Below, piece by piece: positions 35,040 to 46,469 of a DNA stretch of 64,000 bases; position 1 is the first letter of the stretch; each line of letters opens with the position of its first letter. The notes below the pieces were generated by a model that had not been told where the DNA came from, did no database searches, and saw only the letters and a list, made by a program, of their open reading frames with translations. The translations under genes and the position numbers were made by a program. Source of the DNA: Glossina fuscipes (lineage: Eukaryota > Arthropoda > Insecta > Diptera > Glossinidae); assembly GCF_014805625.2 (NCBI RefSeq), contig NW_023998564.1:1864855-1928854 (forward strand), in the 5' to 3' direction.

Positions 35040-35690
35040 ACTGTATGATAGGGGTATACTCGTTTTGTTTTTTTTATCATAATATCTGTAACACGCAAAA
35101 GGAAGCAAAAGCGTGAAATCCCGACTTGATTTAGCCATGTCTGTCCTTCTGTGGGCTGTGTATTGTAATCACTCTGCTGGGCGCAAAAATGGAAACATCA
35201 ACATTGGAATTTCCTGCACGCAGGTAGGTATTGAAAATGATCCAAATTGGTCAGAGCAAAAGCACACAGTGGAGCGTAAACTGAACGCAACTCAGTTTTT
35301 TCTAATAAATATTTTTGGATTTTTGCTCGTTACTGGGAAATTATTAAAATTACAAGGCTGAAATTTTCCGCATTTGCTTTACGAGACACTTTACTTTTCA
35401 AGTCCAAAAATGGACCCAATCGGCCGTGTCAACACAAAGTTACGATTAATTAAATTTATTTTTCTCTCTTTTTTGAGGTTTTAGGGTCATTTATCATAAG
35501 CCAAACGAGAGAATGTTTAAAACTATATTGTACACTCTTTAATGAAACGTATATTACCTGCCTAAAAATGGGCTAATTTTAAAAGGAATATGGTACACGG
35601 CGCGATTAATTGCGAAAAATATAATGGTAGGTACGTGAGATTCGGCCCCCGCCAAATATAATTTTCTTACTGGTTCTTTTTTTTATATTA
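35040..35690. repeat. Family A (INE-1/DINE-like) repeat, copy 2
   Basis: Begins around 'gataggggtatactcgtttt', which is like the INE-1 start as remembered, then 'gatttagccatgtctgtcct', 'ttcctgcacgcaggtaggta' and 'ccaaattggtcagagc', and ends 'aattttcttactggttcttt'. It is the most complete family A copy in the window. Confidence 0.65.
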
Positions 35691-36040
35691 TATTTATAAG
35701 CTACAGGCAAACATGCATAGTTAAAATTAATCTAAATCATGCGCTTACAAAGAACTAAAGACTAATAAAATAATCATCTTGCGCTATCATCAACCTTTTA
35801 ATCGTCAACTGACGGTAGCGGGCGAATTCAGGCTTTCAAGCACGAGGCATATTTTCTTTTAAAAACATTTTCAGAGTCAGGAAAGGAACTCCATGCCGAC
35901 AGGATAAGGAACGACCTTTCATCTAATATACGGAATTTATATAAAAAGGTTCGTACTTGTCTTAGAACACTGGACTCGTTTGATTAAAAGAATTGGCGCT
36001 TGTGACCGAGCAGGTTTGTAAAGATAGTTTAAAATCCTGA
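35691..36040. other. Intergenic, no gene seen
   Basis: No coding, RNA or repeat feature is supported. Confidence 0.5.
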
Positions 36041-36391
36041 ATTTTATAAAAATATTGAGGAGACGTACAAGGGGAGATGAATGCATATTTTTTATACATT
36101 TATATAAACAAGATTATATATTATATTTCAAGCACTTGTATGAATATATGGAAAGAATTATCATTAAATTTTTCAAAATAGGGTAAAATCGAATGGCACG
36201 CCTATAAAAATTGTATAAAACTATTGAGGAGACGTACAAGGGGAGATGAATGCATATTTTTTATACATTTATATAAACAAGATTATATATTATATTTCAA
36301 GCACTTGTATGAATATATGGAAAGAATTATCATTAAATTTTTCAAAATAGGGTAAAATTGAATGGCACGCCTATAAAAATTGTATAAAACT
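36041..36391. repeat. 169 bp tandem duplication
   Basis: The unit starting 'attgaggagacgtacaaggg' at 36054 recurs at 36223, with a third partial start ('aaactattgcgg') at about 36386. The copies are nearly identical by eye (one C/T difference in 'aaaatcgaatggc' versus 'aaaattgaatggc'). This indicates a recent duplication. Confidence 0.95.
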
Positions 36392-36777
36392 ATTGCGGTA
36401 CCAGGGTGGTTTGGAAAACCGTGAGAAGAATTTTATGGTATGCAGAACTAACTGACTGACGGTGTGGCCAATTCTGCAGCCTCTAAAAGACAAGTCTACA
36501 CTGCTCCAGAATGACCAACCACCGTGATATGTTTTCCAGATTTTGTTGGCATTTCTAGCCGGAGGACACGGAGGTCCTTCAAAAGGAGGTAATTGCCTTA
36601 CGTACTATACAAAATAGTTACGAGCATATGTTGCAACATCCACAAGCTAACTCCGGACCTGAAGAAGCTCGCCTTACAACTCCTTTCTGATCAAAGTTAA
36701 GCAGTAAAAGCAAATCCCAAAGTTTACACAAAATGTAAATGTTTAATTTGTCCAAAATTACTTTCAATTACTCTCAA

Positions 36778-37073
36778 TTACTTTTGCAACTCCGCGAACA
36801 TTAAAGCTTCTTGAGCTCTATCCCTGTCTAGACCTGCAGAAAGATTCACTTGTTGCACTGCTGGCTTGCCCAGCCTTTGTCCTTGTTTATTGCCTTTATC
36901 CTTCTAATTGTTTGTTACGGAATCCTGAAGAATCGACCTCTTGTTCAGCTCTTCTTAAAGTAGGTTCCTTTTGTGTTAGCTGATCACGCAATCCAGAACT
37001 TTTTGATTGCTCATCTAATACTGCCCTTTTTAGTACAGAAGCTTGAGTTCTGAGCTGCACTTGTAAATGGACG
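36778..37073 (-). pseudogene. PPP1R21 (KLRAQ-domain) fragment
   Basis: On the minus strand: LRTQASVLKRAVLDEQSKSS, then LRDQLTQKEPTLRRAEQEVD and FRNKQLE. This matches the N-terminal coiled coil of protein phosphatase 1 regulatory subunit 21, whose family signature is KLRAQNQVLKKxVxDEQ..L..QL..K. PPP1R21 works in early endosome trafficking. The frame breaks after NKQLEG (TAA), and a second frame continues with KQGQRLGKPAVQQVNL and RDRAQEALMFAELQK to a TAA at 36778. Only about 100 of some 700 residues are present, no start or splice sites were identified, and a frameshift is needed, so it is a non-functional fragment. Its intact parent should be elsewhere in the genome. Confidence 0.75.
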
Positions 37074-37869
37074 GGATTATTGAAATGAAATTATTGAAAT
37101 TATAATGTTTCCCAGAATTGCTTCGAGTAATAAACACAGCTTACAACGTAAATGGTCTTCATGTAAACAATCAAAATTTCGCAACCCTAAGCTTTTAAAA
37201 GGTTTATAAAAAAAGTACCATGCGTGGAGAATAGAGAGAGCACAGAGTTGCGTCCAATAAATAAGAGAAACGATGAATAAAAAATCTCTCTCATCTGTTA
37301 AATGGGAAAAAGTAACAACCAGTCGTTCACATCTCTGTTAAATGAGAAGAAGTAACAAAGCAAACATTTTATTACTCCAAAAACTCCCAATAACCAAAAA
37401 CAACCATTATCATATAGCCATTTTCTTCCAAAATTAAAAGATTTTTTTCTCTCTTCTTCAATAGTCAATAAATAAACATTTCACTTAATTGACGCTTACT
37501 ATAAGAACATGTACCACACAGAAGTTGACGAATGCAATCAGACGTTCATTTTAAAAAACTTTGATAAATTAATCAAAAACGAGAAGTTATTACGTCTATC
37601 GTTTGAAGAGATAGGTAAATAGTTGGAGCATCAATATATTCGTAAGCCCTTGATTAAAAAGAAAACCAACAACATTTTAACATTACTTGGCTTCCTAGGT
37701 TAGTCTGCCGGTCGCCGTTGAATAGAACAGACCCAAATTTATGTAATTAACCTTTGTCTTAAGAAATTTTGCTATCTAACGAGGTAAGAAATTAAAGCTT
37801 TGAGATGGAATGTATTTTCTTAAGAGGATAGTACTTTCCTTACCAATCATGATTGTTGTTACTTGTCAG

Positions 37870-38026
37870 TTCGGTGACGTCACGATCACAGCTCGAAGCT
37901 ATTAAAATAGCTGCGGCCGAGGCTTCTGAGAAATTGGCAGAGGCTGCCGCTGCTGAATGCCTGGAAGCTGAACGTCGTGAAGCAGAAGATACTAAAAATA
38001 TCAATAAAAAGTTCAATGGGGCGTAA
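37870..38026 (+). pseudogene. Ala/Glu-rich coiled-coil exon fragment, unidentified
   Basis: Following a 'cttgtcag' acceptor, 51 codons read open: QLEAIKIAAAEASEKLAEAA then AAECLEAERREAEDTKNINK to a TAA. This is a helical, charged, alanine-rich segment, GC-richer than its flanks, that is very likely protein-derived. A second frame from about 38040 continues a Ser/Asn/Lys-rich reading (KQNDSKSLKADKH) into the minisatellite, as if the frame had shifted. The family is not recognised. The minus-strand open frame over it is a shadow. Confidence 0.45.
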
Positions 38027-38122
38027 CATTTATAATCTAGTGCAAAGCAAAATGATAGCAAATCATTAAAAGCGGATAAACACTGTTCCGGTAATAGCAA
38101 TGAAAAGTCGTCAAATTATTTT

Positions 38123-38289
38123 GGTCGTAAGCTATACTTTTCCGGTCGTACGCTATACTTTTCTATCAATGAGAAATGGTTTTTGGTCGTAAGCTATACT
38201 TTTCTGGTCGTACGCTATACTTTTCTATCAATGAGAAATGTTTTTTGGTCGTAAGCTATACTTTTCTGGTCGTACGCTATACTTTTCTA
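38123..38289. repeat. 62 bp minisatellite, about 2.7 copies
   Basis: The unit begins 'ggtcgtaagctatacttttc' and itself contains a half-repeat 'ggtcgtacgctatactttt'. Starts are at 38123, 38185 and 38247. It directly follows the coiled-coil fragment. Confidence 0.95.
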
Positions 38290-39700
38290 AGCTACTACAA
38301 ATGCTCACAATAAGCACAAACCTTAAGTTGCATATTTTTTTTTTTTTGTTTTGCTTTAAATAGATTTGAACGGAGAATATATCTCCGAAATTGTCTTCGA
38401 CAAGGATTTATTATTTTCACTAGCCTATAGGTATGATCCTATGCTTTTTTTTGGTTTCCTTTGAAAAGTTAAGCATAATACGACACAGAAATATATTCAC
38501 AAAATTGCTTGTCGAAATTAATTTAAACTGTTTACCAAAAGTTCCTAAATATGCAAGATCAAATGAATTTTATTTATTGTCTAGATTTGGACTTTAATAT
38601 TGAGAGACTAGAGTTTGCGTCATACCTTTCGATCAAATTTAAGAAATATGATATGAATTTTAGAGAAAGTTTTTCATAGAGGGGTGTATAAAATGCGAAG
38701 GAGAAAAATCTTCCTGTGCGACTATTTTAATATTTCGAATTTAAACGTTTCACAGTTTTCTCTTGCAGAGAGGCTTATCAAGTAACTACATTTTTCGCGG
38801 AACATTGTAATTGGTTGTAATCCAAAATTTTGCAAATTTATTTTTTATTTCTGATGTGACTGCCTTCAAAAATAAGTAATATTAATGTGTTATGAAAATA
38901 TTCTTATCTTCATATGATTCGATTAGTCTCGTTTATTTTTTATACATGCTTGCACAATGCCGGTACGTTGAGACGGCAAACGATATTCACCATTTATCGA
39001 TATATTCATGATAGAGTTGCCTACTTCGTAGTTGCAGTGACGAAGGAGGTGTTAACGAAATTCCCAAATTAACTGAATCTTATAATTTATATTACAACCG
39101 CTAGTAACATTATCGATTGATAATCAGCTGTTGAAGAAAGAAGTAAAGAAGAAATGTACTGGAAAACGTGCGTATGTGTAGAAAAATTAAGTGCAAACGC
39201 GTTTTTGAGAAACACACTACTTTTCTTTATTATGAGATTGTATAATATCGACCATGATTGTCAAAAAAGTAATACATAATTTTATCTTATTAGAAACGTT
39301 TCGTTCTAGCTTTTCTGATAATTCCGTACGGCTTCAATTGTTATAATTAAGTCAACATTGATACCATACATAAATAAATAAATAAATAAATAAATAAATA
39401 TATATACACGAACAGAGGCCCACACACCCACGCAAAATTAAATTTGTGTTGTATACAAAAATTTTAGTAGATTATGGTTTTTCATGCGGTTGATTGCATG
39501 CAATTAACAGCGGCATGTTCACAACTAATTGCGAAGGGGAAGTCAAAAATTAAATAGGAAAAAACAAAGAAAAGAAACGTAATCATTACATAATATAAAA
39601 ACAACAATTACATGTGCGGGTGTGCGTGCGCTCATAAATTCATGCATAATTTAAAGGATACAAGTACTAGAAAGATTTTTGGAGAGAATAAATGTTAATC
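38290..39700. other. Intergenic, no gene seen
   Basis: No supported gene. It contains an AAAT-type microsatellite at 39371-39402. Confidence 0.55.
39371..39402. repeat. (AAAT)n microsatellite
   Basis: About eight AAAT units in a row. Confidence 0.95.
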
Positions 39701-41279
39701 ACCTACAGTCGCTTTACATGAACGCATACAAATGCATACAGTAAAAGAAAAAAAAAGGGACGCACAGGACAACGATTTAAAATTTGACAAAACCAAGACT
39801 ATAATAGTAACAACAAGAGCGATAAGCATATGATGTATGGAGAGCAATGACGAAGTAAACAGAACAGAGCAGAGAATAACAGAGTATATTCGAAGCAGTT
39901 GCTAAAGCTATCAGAAAACATTCCTGTCGAAAGTTTTGTAATAAATACTTGTGCAAATAGTTTTAAATATAACGTTGACGGTAAAGGTTATCTATTAAAC
40001 TAAGAGGAAAGCAAAAAAGAAAGAGCGGCAATAAGAACAACAACAAATCTTCAAATTTTTATCCTTATATAAAATTTAATTATAACCCTAAGAAATTCCT
40101 TTAGAAAGTAAAAAAAGGAATGAATAGAAAAAAATGAAAAGTGTTGGAAATATTTTTTAAACAATTTTTGTTTTTTTACTTTCAAGGTTATTATATATAC
40201 ATATATACACATAGACGCATATACGTATGCGTATATATACATATACATAGATATATACATGGATATATACATATATATACACATATGCATATACATATAT
40301 ATATATATACATATACAGATATATATATATGTCCTAGAGAGTAAAACAACATGTTTCTTTTTTTTGCAGTAACTTGGGGCATAAACATGAAAAATTTCTT
40401 AATTAGATACAAATAAAGGCAAAAAATAAACAGAAATACAAAAACAAGAAGAAACACATACGAAGGCAATGTCAATACCACCAACACATTTAAGGTTGTG
40501 TACATAAGCGCGTACTTTATCATGACAAACGCCTGAAAATCAATTACTTTTAATTTCGTCTTTACTTTCTGCTCTACTTGATACGATTTGTTAGCGAGAC
40601 AACAACAACGACAAGAGCAACAAGAACAATGTAACATAAACGATAAAAATGATAGAAGAAGAAAAACTTAATTTAATTCATTATCTATTAAGCAAAATTC
40701 AGAAAAGTACATACAACAGCAACACTTCAACTAGTTTCTCCCAACCATATATAAAAGAGACCACAAGCTAAGAACATTTTTGAAAACATTTAAATTAAAT
40801 AAATAAACAATAATAACAATTACACATCTTGCATACATGTTCGTATAATAAAACCCCAATTAGAAGTTAGTAAAAAGAAAAATTTTCCTTTTCTTTTTCA
40901 AAGTTTTTTTATTATTGTTATTATTATTTTTTCTTTCGTTAATTTTTTTTACACAGCTTTCTCAAAATTAAAAAGTGATTGTGTTTCTGTATTCGCGCTA
41001 CCGGTTTAAAATAATGAACTTAAATTAACTTAAAAGCAACAAAAACAAGGCAAGCTAAGTTAATTTTCTCGAACTTCACGACCCAGCGTTTAATAAAAGC
41101 CCGAGATGTACGCCTAAATTAAGTCTGCAATAGTTTGAACCTTCTGTTAATCACAAGGAAAACAGTCTCTCTTACTGCGATACGGCTGCTCTTACTCTTA
41201 CAGCGAAGTGCTCTAATAGGATAATTGAAAAATACTTAATCATCAAGAAGACACCGGAACTAAAAAAATAAAAAGCAAA
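39700..41279 (+). promoter_or_regulatory. Possible 5' leader / upstream region of the transporter gene
   Basis: A-rich DNA with many CAACAA and AGAGCAGAG-type runs, a style common in long fly 5' UTRs, leading to an ATG at 41280 in a good 'gcaaaatg' context. It includes the ATAC-rich tract at 40190-40335. No TATA box or transcription start could be fixed. The 5' UTR reading depends on the weakly supported exon at 41280. Confidence 0.3.
40190..40335. repeat. ATAC/ATAT low-complexity tract
   Basis: An extended run of TATATAC, CATATA and similar words. The overlapping long open frames on both strands (Tyr/Ile/His-rich) are artefacts of it. Confidence 0.9.
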
Positions 41280-41330
41280 ATGAGCGAAAGGTTTGCGGCT
41301 AACGAATTCAGTTATATCCTTCAACGTCAG
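41280..41330 (+). CDS. Candidate first coding exon of the SLC38-like gene
   Basis: ATG with a good context starts 17 codons (MSERFAANEFSYILQRQ), ending CAG|GTCAGT, a good donor, in phase 0. The exon at 54484 and the transporter exon at 61067 both start in phase 0, so the three would join in frame. That is compatible, not proof: the gap of 13 kb is large and other genes could own it. Confidence 0.35.
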
Positions 41331-41929
41331 GTCAGTACCTGAATAATAAATGAGAAATTGATGAATGGCTTTGAAAAAAAGATAACGAAAAAATAGAAAA
41401 ACAAAAAATTGTGTTCGCCTCAGTTCGAATTTTGGATAACCAGCGCAATGGTTTTCTTTTTTAATAACTCTGGATGTGATTTCAATTTGTTCAGTTGGAA
41501 GGGTCTGGTCGTTATTCCAAACAATAATGTCTATGCATTTTGTATTTTTTTCCCCAATTTTTTTTAATTATAGAAAATTTGTTCGTAGATGAACGTATAA
41601 AGTCATCAACAGGATGTCTAATTGCAAAGTTGCATTTTCATATAACATATTAATCTTTCCCTTCATGAGTATTCCTTCAATAAGAAAAAGAATAAGATGG
41701 ACTTAAAATATAGGCACTTTTTGGAATCCGTCTTTTCTCTACCTTTAGATGGAAGGATCCTGTATGGCATTTCCAAGGCTTCGCTTTTATCATGAAAAGA
41801 AAATTTTAATGAAAAATGTGTGTTGATATGTTAGTAGGCCAATGTTCCTTTTTCTTTTTTTCAAGGAGTGAAAAAATTCAAATCCAAAAGCAAAAAGAAA
41901 AAAGAGATTTGCGTCGCACTAAACTTCTC

Positions 41930-42020
41930 CCTTTTCGCCCTACAGATATCTGAGCTACCTTACAGCGAAGGAAGTAAAAGTCGCGACTACCACTTCCGTG
42001 TTTGCGGGTTCAAGGTTTAG
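41930..42020. repeat. SINE-like repeat, copy 1
   Basis: Contains 'agtcgcgactaccacttccg' followed by 'gcgggttcaaggtttagtgc'. The related 'actcgcgactaccaagtcgg' and 'atgtaaatctccgtgcggc' occur at 43360. The GGTTCAAGG word resembles a tRNA-type B box, but no complete tRNA fold was found. Confidence 0.4.
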
Positions 42021-43319
42021 TGCGTGACTTACGATATTGTTTGATCGAAAGAGAAAATAAATTATTGTCTTTTTCCTCTAATGACCTCTCATCTTGATCA
42101 CAATATTTATTCTCATGTTAAATTTTTGATTTTAAAAGGTGATTTTCCTAGTGTTGATTATGTACGCCGATGAAATCAGATGCCAATCGCTTTCTCTATT
42201 ACCTCTGGCCTTTCTGACCATCGGCGTGTTACACGTCTATTGAGTGATTGTTCACATTAAATAATAAAAAAAAAAATTGAGAGAACATCTGAGACTTAGC
42301 TGCGTTAAAGTCGCTATCCTCAGTCTACTTTTCTACAGCTACAGTTACATTCTATGGCTTGCAATACTACTGCTATCTGTCGATAGCTCCATTTTAGCGG
42401 CAAGGAGAATATTTACAACAGACATTACACAGACGGACAGACACAGGGATGGGAATACGGGCAGACGGACATGGTTAAATCGCTTTAGAATTTAATGCTG
42501 GTCAAGAATATACATATTTTGTGGGGTCACTTTCACCGTCGTTCGGCAACAATACTTAATAGCAGCTGAATATATACTACGTCGTAATAGAAAATCTTTA
42601 TCTTTGGACGAGAGAGTACAGAGAATGAATCAACGTTAGAAAGAATGGAGATAGTAAATCTTGCATGGTTGTATTAAAAGTAAGAAATAAATGAATTATG
42701 AGTTTTGTTTTTCTGAAGTCTCTTTAAAATAATATTAGACAATAAAATTTTGAGTTTTTTTAATAAGTTTTTGTTTAGCCTTACTTGCGAACGACAACAT
42801 CTAGAATATAAAAATTTTGATACTATTGGTAACGTTTTATTGTTTTCTGCCTTCAGGTCGCTAAATGTGACGTGGTCCGCATTTGAACACTTTAACTTAA
42901 TAAAGAAGAAAAATCGCAGCAACAGATATTTTGTAAATGTAACGAAACAAAACAAACAACTATTAAATATTAAACCGCAAAACAGAACTAAGTATGCCCA
43001 TTTAATACGGAATAAGGAGTAATCTCTCATTAAATGAAATGCTAAGGGGAAGTGATTTCCGCATAACGACTTTTACAAATTATCTTGAGTTTATTATTTA
43101 ACATTATTAATTACTTCTGACCACAGAGTCAAGTAGACGTTTAGTCTGTTGAATGCTACTCCTTTAGTAACTATGAATATCAAGTAGTTAACCATTAAAA
43201 AGTAAAGAGAGAGAGAGAGGCTTACGATTTTTTTCAGATTCCTAATTCTTGTTGGCAAACATTGTTGTGATAATTCCTACGTTTATAAGAACCTGGGGGA
43301 ACCTGAACATCATCGAGGA

Positions 43320-43560
43320 AAGGACCGTTCGGCCTGCCACATAACCGAGTAAATAAGACTCGCGACTACCAAGTCGGTGTTCGTGGATGTAAATCTCCGT
43401 GCGGCTTAACCCTATTTGCTTGAAGTATTCAGCACTTAACGATTGGGTGCTCATGGCTGCGACATGCAGGCAGTTAACTGCTATAGGGTCTCAAGATTTA
43501 CCATAGGTTTGTGAGTTATTAAAAGGGTCACAGAAATTGTTGATTGAGTGGATGTCTGGC
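43320..43560. repeat. SINE-like repeat, copy 2
   Basis: Shares the 'cgcgactacca' block with 41983, and the block 'agttattaaaagggtcacag ... gtggatgtctggc' with 45909-45950. Ends were not defined. Confidence 0.4.
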
Positions 43561-45244
43561 GTACCATCGTTAGCGGTGCAGATAGGTCCCGCTTTGCTCA
43601 GCGGTGAGGGTTTGGACCACACCCAAACTTTCACATCTGGTGCGCTACTTTTGGCATAAGCCCTTTAAATAATGCAACATTTTCTTGCAAGCAGAAGAGC
43701 GTAAGCTACACTTTGCATATAACTCATAAATCAATAATCAGGTCTCATCTGATTAAATGCACGACAACATCTTCAACATCTTCATATATGGGAGACAATC
43801 CCTAAGTGATTGATTGGACAAGAAAAAAAGAGAAAAGAGAAAAGAGACTTGATTTAATATCGCTACTGAAACCTTCAGCGGGGAAGAGTAATTTTCTCCT
43901 AGACCTATAACAGGTAGGCGCTAGGTCTTATAGTGAGTTAGTCAAGGAAAGAACACTTAGCTTTTTTGTCTGGCTTTTCAAGAGGTAATAAGGTTCTCAG
44001 TTTTCTTCCTGGCTCATTATTGGTTAAATTGGTTTTGATGTTAATTGCGTAATGAAGACACAATTCACATATAATGCGTGGTGACGATAACGGATCAAGT
44101 TTACTTTTGTACATTGAAAAAAAAAAGACTTGTAACAGTGAAGTAAGTACAGTGTATAGTAAAAGTAAGGGCATAACATTTTCTATATGGTGGTTTTAAG
44201 AACAGAAATTTTCTATATCGTAAACAATTACCTTTAATTACTTTATTTCTTTATCCCTTACGAATATTATATTTAAAAATGAGAGATTATATAATAATAA
44301 GATTATATAATAACAATAATGTAAAGGCTATAGACAATTTAACTATTTTAGTTATTTTATATGAAATTACAGCCATTAGCTTGATTATAACATATTCTCG
44401 TTTATACGCGTTCATAAATTTCACATTTATTACGTTTATCATTAATTCACACATACATACACGTGCAAATTTTGTACGAGTATTACAATATAAACCACAA
44501 AAGCTATTAGTTTCATATTTCATTCATACAATGCAAATAAACGCACATACGCATAAACAAACACAAACAACATTTCATTTTAACTAGCAGTATCACGCTG
44601 ATGAACGTTGTACCGTTATTGTACAACATAGAGTTTTTAACCAATAAAGCACATTGTACGTTGAGTTGAACGCTACACACACATATATAAAAAAATGTAC
44701 TGCCTATATATACCATTGTTGTTAATGTTTACGGTCCTCTTCCTCTTCCTTCTGCGATTTTATGTTTATTATTCTTTTTTTTGCTCTATGTTCTGTTTTT
44801 TATTTTATTTTTTTACTTTTGCTGTTTCGCGAATCATGTTATATGACAAGAAAATTGTAAACTTCATACGTCATGATGTACGATTGATTAGGAATAAAAA
44901 ATTGTACATATACAATGTATCAAATAAAGTGAGAATTATTCTTAACCAACCAGCATATACATTCACTATCCGTGAATATATGTTGATCAAATATCTAAGA
45001 GCATAAAAAATTTTTATCAAAAGAGAAAATTTTGATGGACTGTCGTAAATTTCATGTACCGTCCTACGGTTATGTTTTTATCCCGTCAATTGGGTGGACA
45101 AGGTATAGATATATAAAATATACATATGTATAAACTTATAGTTGCGATGAATAGAGTGCAGGAAATATTTGACTTAAGAAAAAAGCAAAAAAAAGACTTA
45201 TTTATATTCATCATCTTTATTATGCACTATAGTTGATTGTAACA

Positions 45245-45400
45245 AATCCTTTAATAAGTTCGTAGGGTAACTTATAGATGTCGTTACTACAGTAGCTATC
45301 TTCGAACCAAATGCTTCAAAATTTCATGATATCATGACGCTTAAATTACAAGTTACAGTTGTTTCAACGACGCTGCTTTTGTAATTTAAATGGATACGAA
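45245..45400 (+). mobile_element. Mariner-like element 5' remnant, copy 2
   Basis: 'tttaataagttcgtagggta', 'gatgtcgttactacagtagc', 'gcttcaaaatttcatgatat' and 'gctgcttttgtaatttaaat' parallel the block order of 16500-16690 and of mariner 5' ends. It is more decayed than the other copy. Confidence 0.4.
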
Positions 45401-45859
45401 TACACAAATTTGGTCATTTAATTTTTGTACAGATTGTTACTCAGATGCGGATGTTGAGTCTGTCTGAGTGGGTATTCATATTTACCTGTGCCTTTGTGTT
45501 TTCAATTGCCGGGCTGCTCCGCTTCTTCATTTCTACATTTTTCCAATCTTCAGCTATCTTTACAATATGTCTATTGTCTTAGTCATTCTTGGATTTATTC
45601 CATTTTTTCTCGTTGTTCCCTATAAACGGATATCCTTTTTTTTTTGTTATCGCTAAAAAAGCTTCGTTCCTCAGTTTTCCAGTTCTCTCATCTGCCCGTT
45701 ACTCAGGCTGCATTTGTAGATTTGCCCATTCCCCAGCTTTCTAATCACTCAGTCAGGTTAATCTCTTAATTGGCAGTCCCAAGGTGCAAGCCATGCACGT
45801 AACTGCCATTGTGACTTTTCTGGTTACTCAGTCGTAGGCTTGCATACTTCGCTACTAAG

Positions 45860-45965
45860 AAATCAGTTACTCTGCAGGCTCGAGATTTAGCAAAAATCTT
45901 TGAGCTATTAAAAGGGCAAAGAAGTAATAGTATGATTTGGTGTCTGGCTGTGTTGGGTTAATATA
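45860..45965. repeat. SINE-like repeat, copy 3 (partial)
   Basis: 'tttgagctattaaaagggca' and 'tttggtgtctggctgt' match the second half of 43320-43560. Confidence 0.4.
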
Positions 45966-46469
45966 TGTTCTTTGTATATTAAAATCCTGAGGGAAAAATG
46001 GATCGCAATCGACGAAATATGGATAATGCGAATGTAAAGTATGCATAAACTATTCGATCTACGTGATCACTCGTTTGCAAACAACGTGCAGTTATGAGAA
46101 CTTCATTAGGGATGCCTATGTACAAACAACAGCGCTGTAAATACTTCGCAGCATGTGAAGCTTGTGCTTACCAGCGTTAATTAACTGGAGGCGGACGTGG
46201 ATGTAGCCTTGTGCAGAGAATCATACTCTAACCTTCGTATCTGACACTTCGGCTTTGATGTAATTGCTCCCATATGCAGGGTCATTATTTTGCTGGTCAC
46301 ATATTTTACAGTTCAATTTCTGGATGCCTTCCTTACAGCGTTTTTAGTGAGATTGCTGGTACGCGTTTATACTTTGTGGTTTATTATTTTTGGCTTTACG
46401 TCGTTTTATCACTTTGCCCGTTAAAAAAATTTCTTTGATTATTTACATTTGTATACACCAAACCACTTG

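Larger units (their letters stand above)
41331..46469. other. Repeat-containing stretch, no firm gene
   Basis: If the transporter exon model is right this is its first intron. It includes a SINE-like family at 41930-42020, 43320-43560 and 45860-45965, a mariner-like stub at 45245-45400, and a 9 bp inverted repeat (ACGCCGATG / CATCGGCGT) at 42171 and 42220. The hydrophobic open frame at 44695-45006 was not recognised. Confidence 0.5.

Noticed and set aside
38123..38289. CRISPR-like spaced repeats
   Set aside because: Unit is a plain 62 bp tandem repeat with no variable spacers, in an animal genome.
40191..40637. Long minus-strand open frame (148 codons) and plus-strand partner
   Set aside because: Tyr/Ile/His and Leu/Val-rich translation produced by the ATAC tract and A-rich DNA. 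No domain and no splice signals.
41940..42020. Possible tRNA gene (GGTTCAAGG B-box-like word)
   Set aside because: No acceptor-stem pairing or A box at the right distance. Better explained as a SINE-like repeat with a related copy at 43320.
42171..42228. Inverted repeat ACGCCGATG / CATCGGCGT
   Set aside because: Only 9 bp arms with a roughly 40 bp loop; expected by chance at this scale.
44695..45006. Open frame with several hydrophobic stretches (103 codons)
   Set aside because: Hydrophobicity comes from T-rich DNA. No recognisable motif, and a weak start context.
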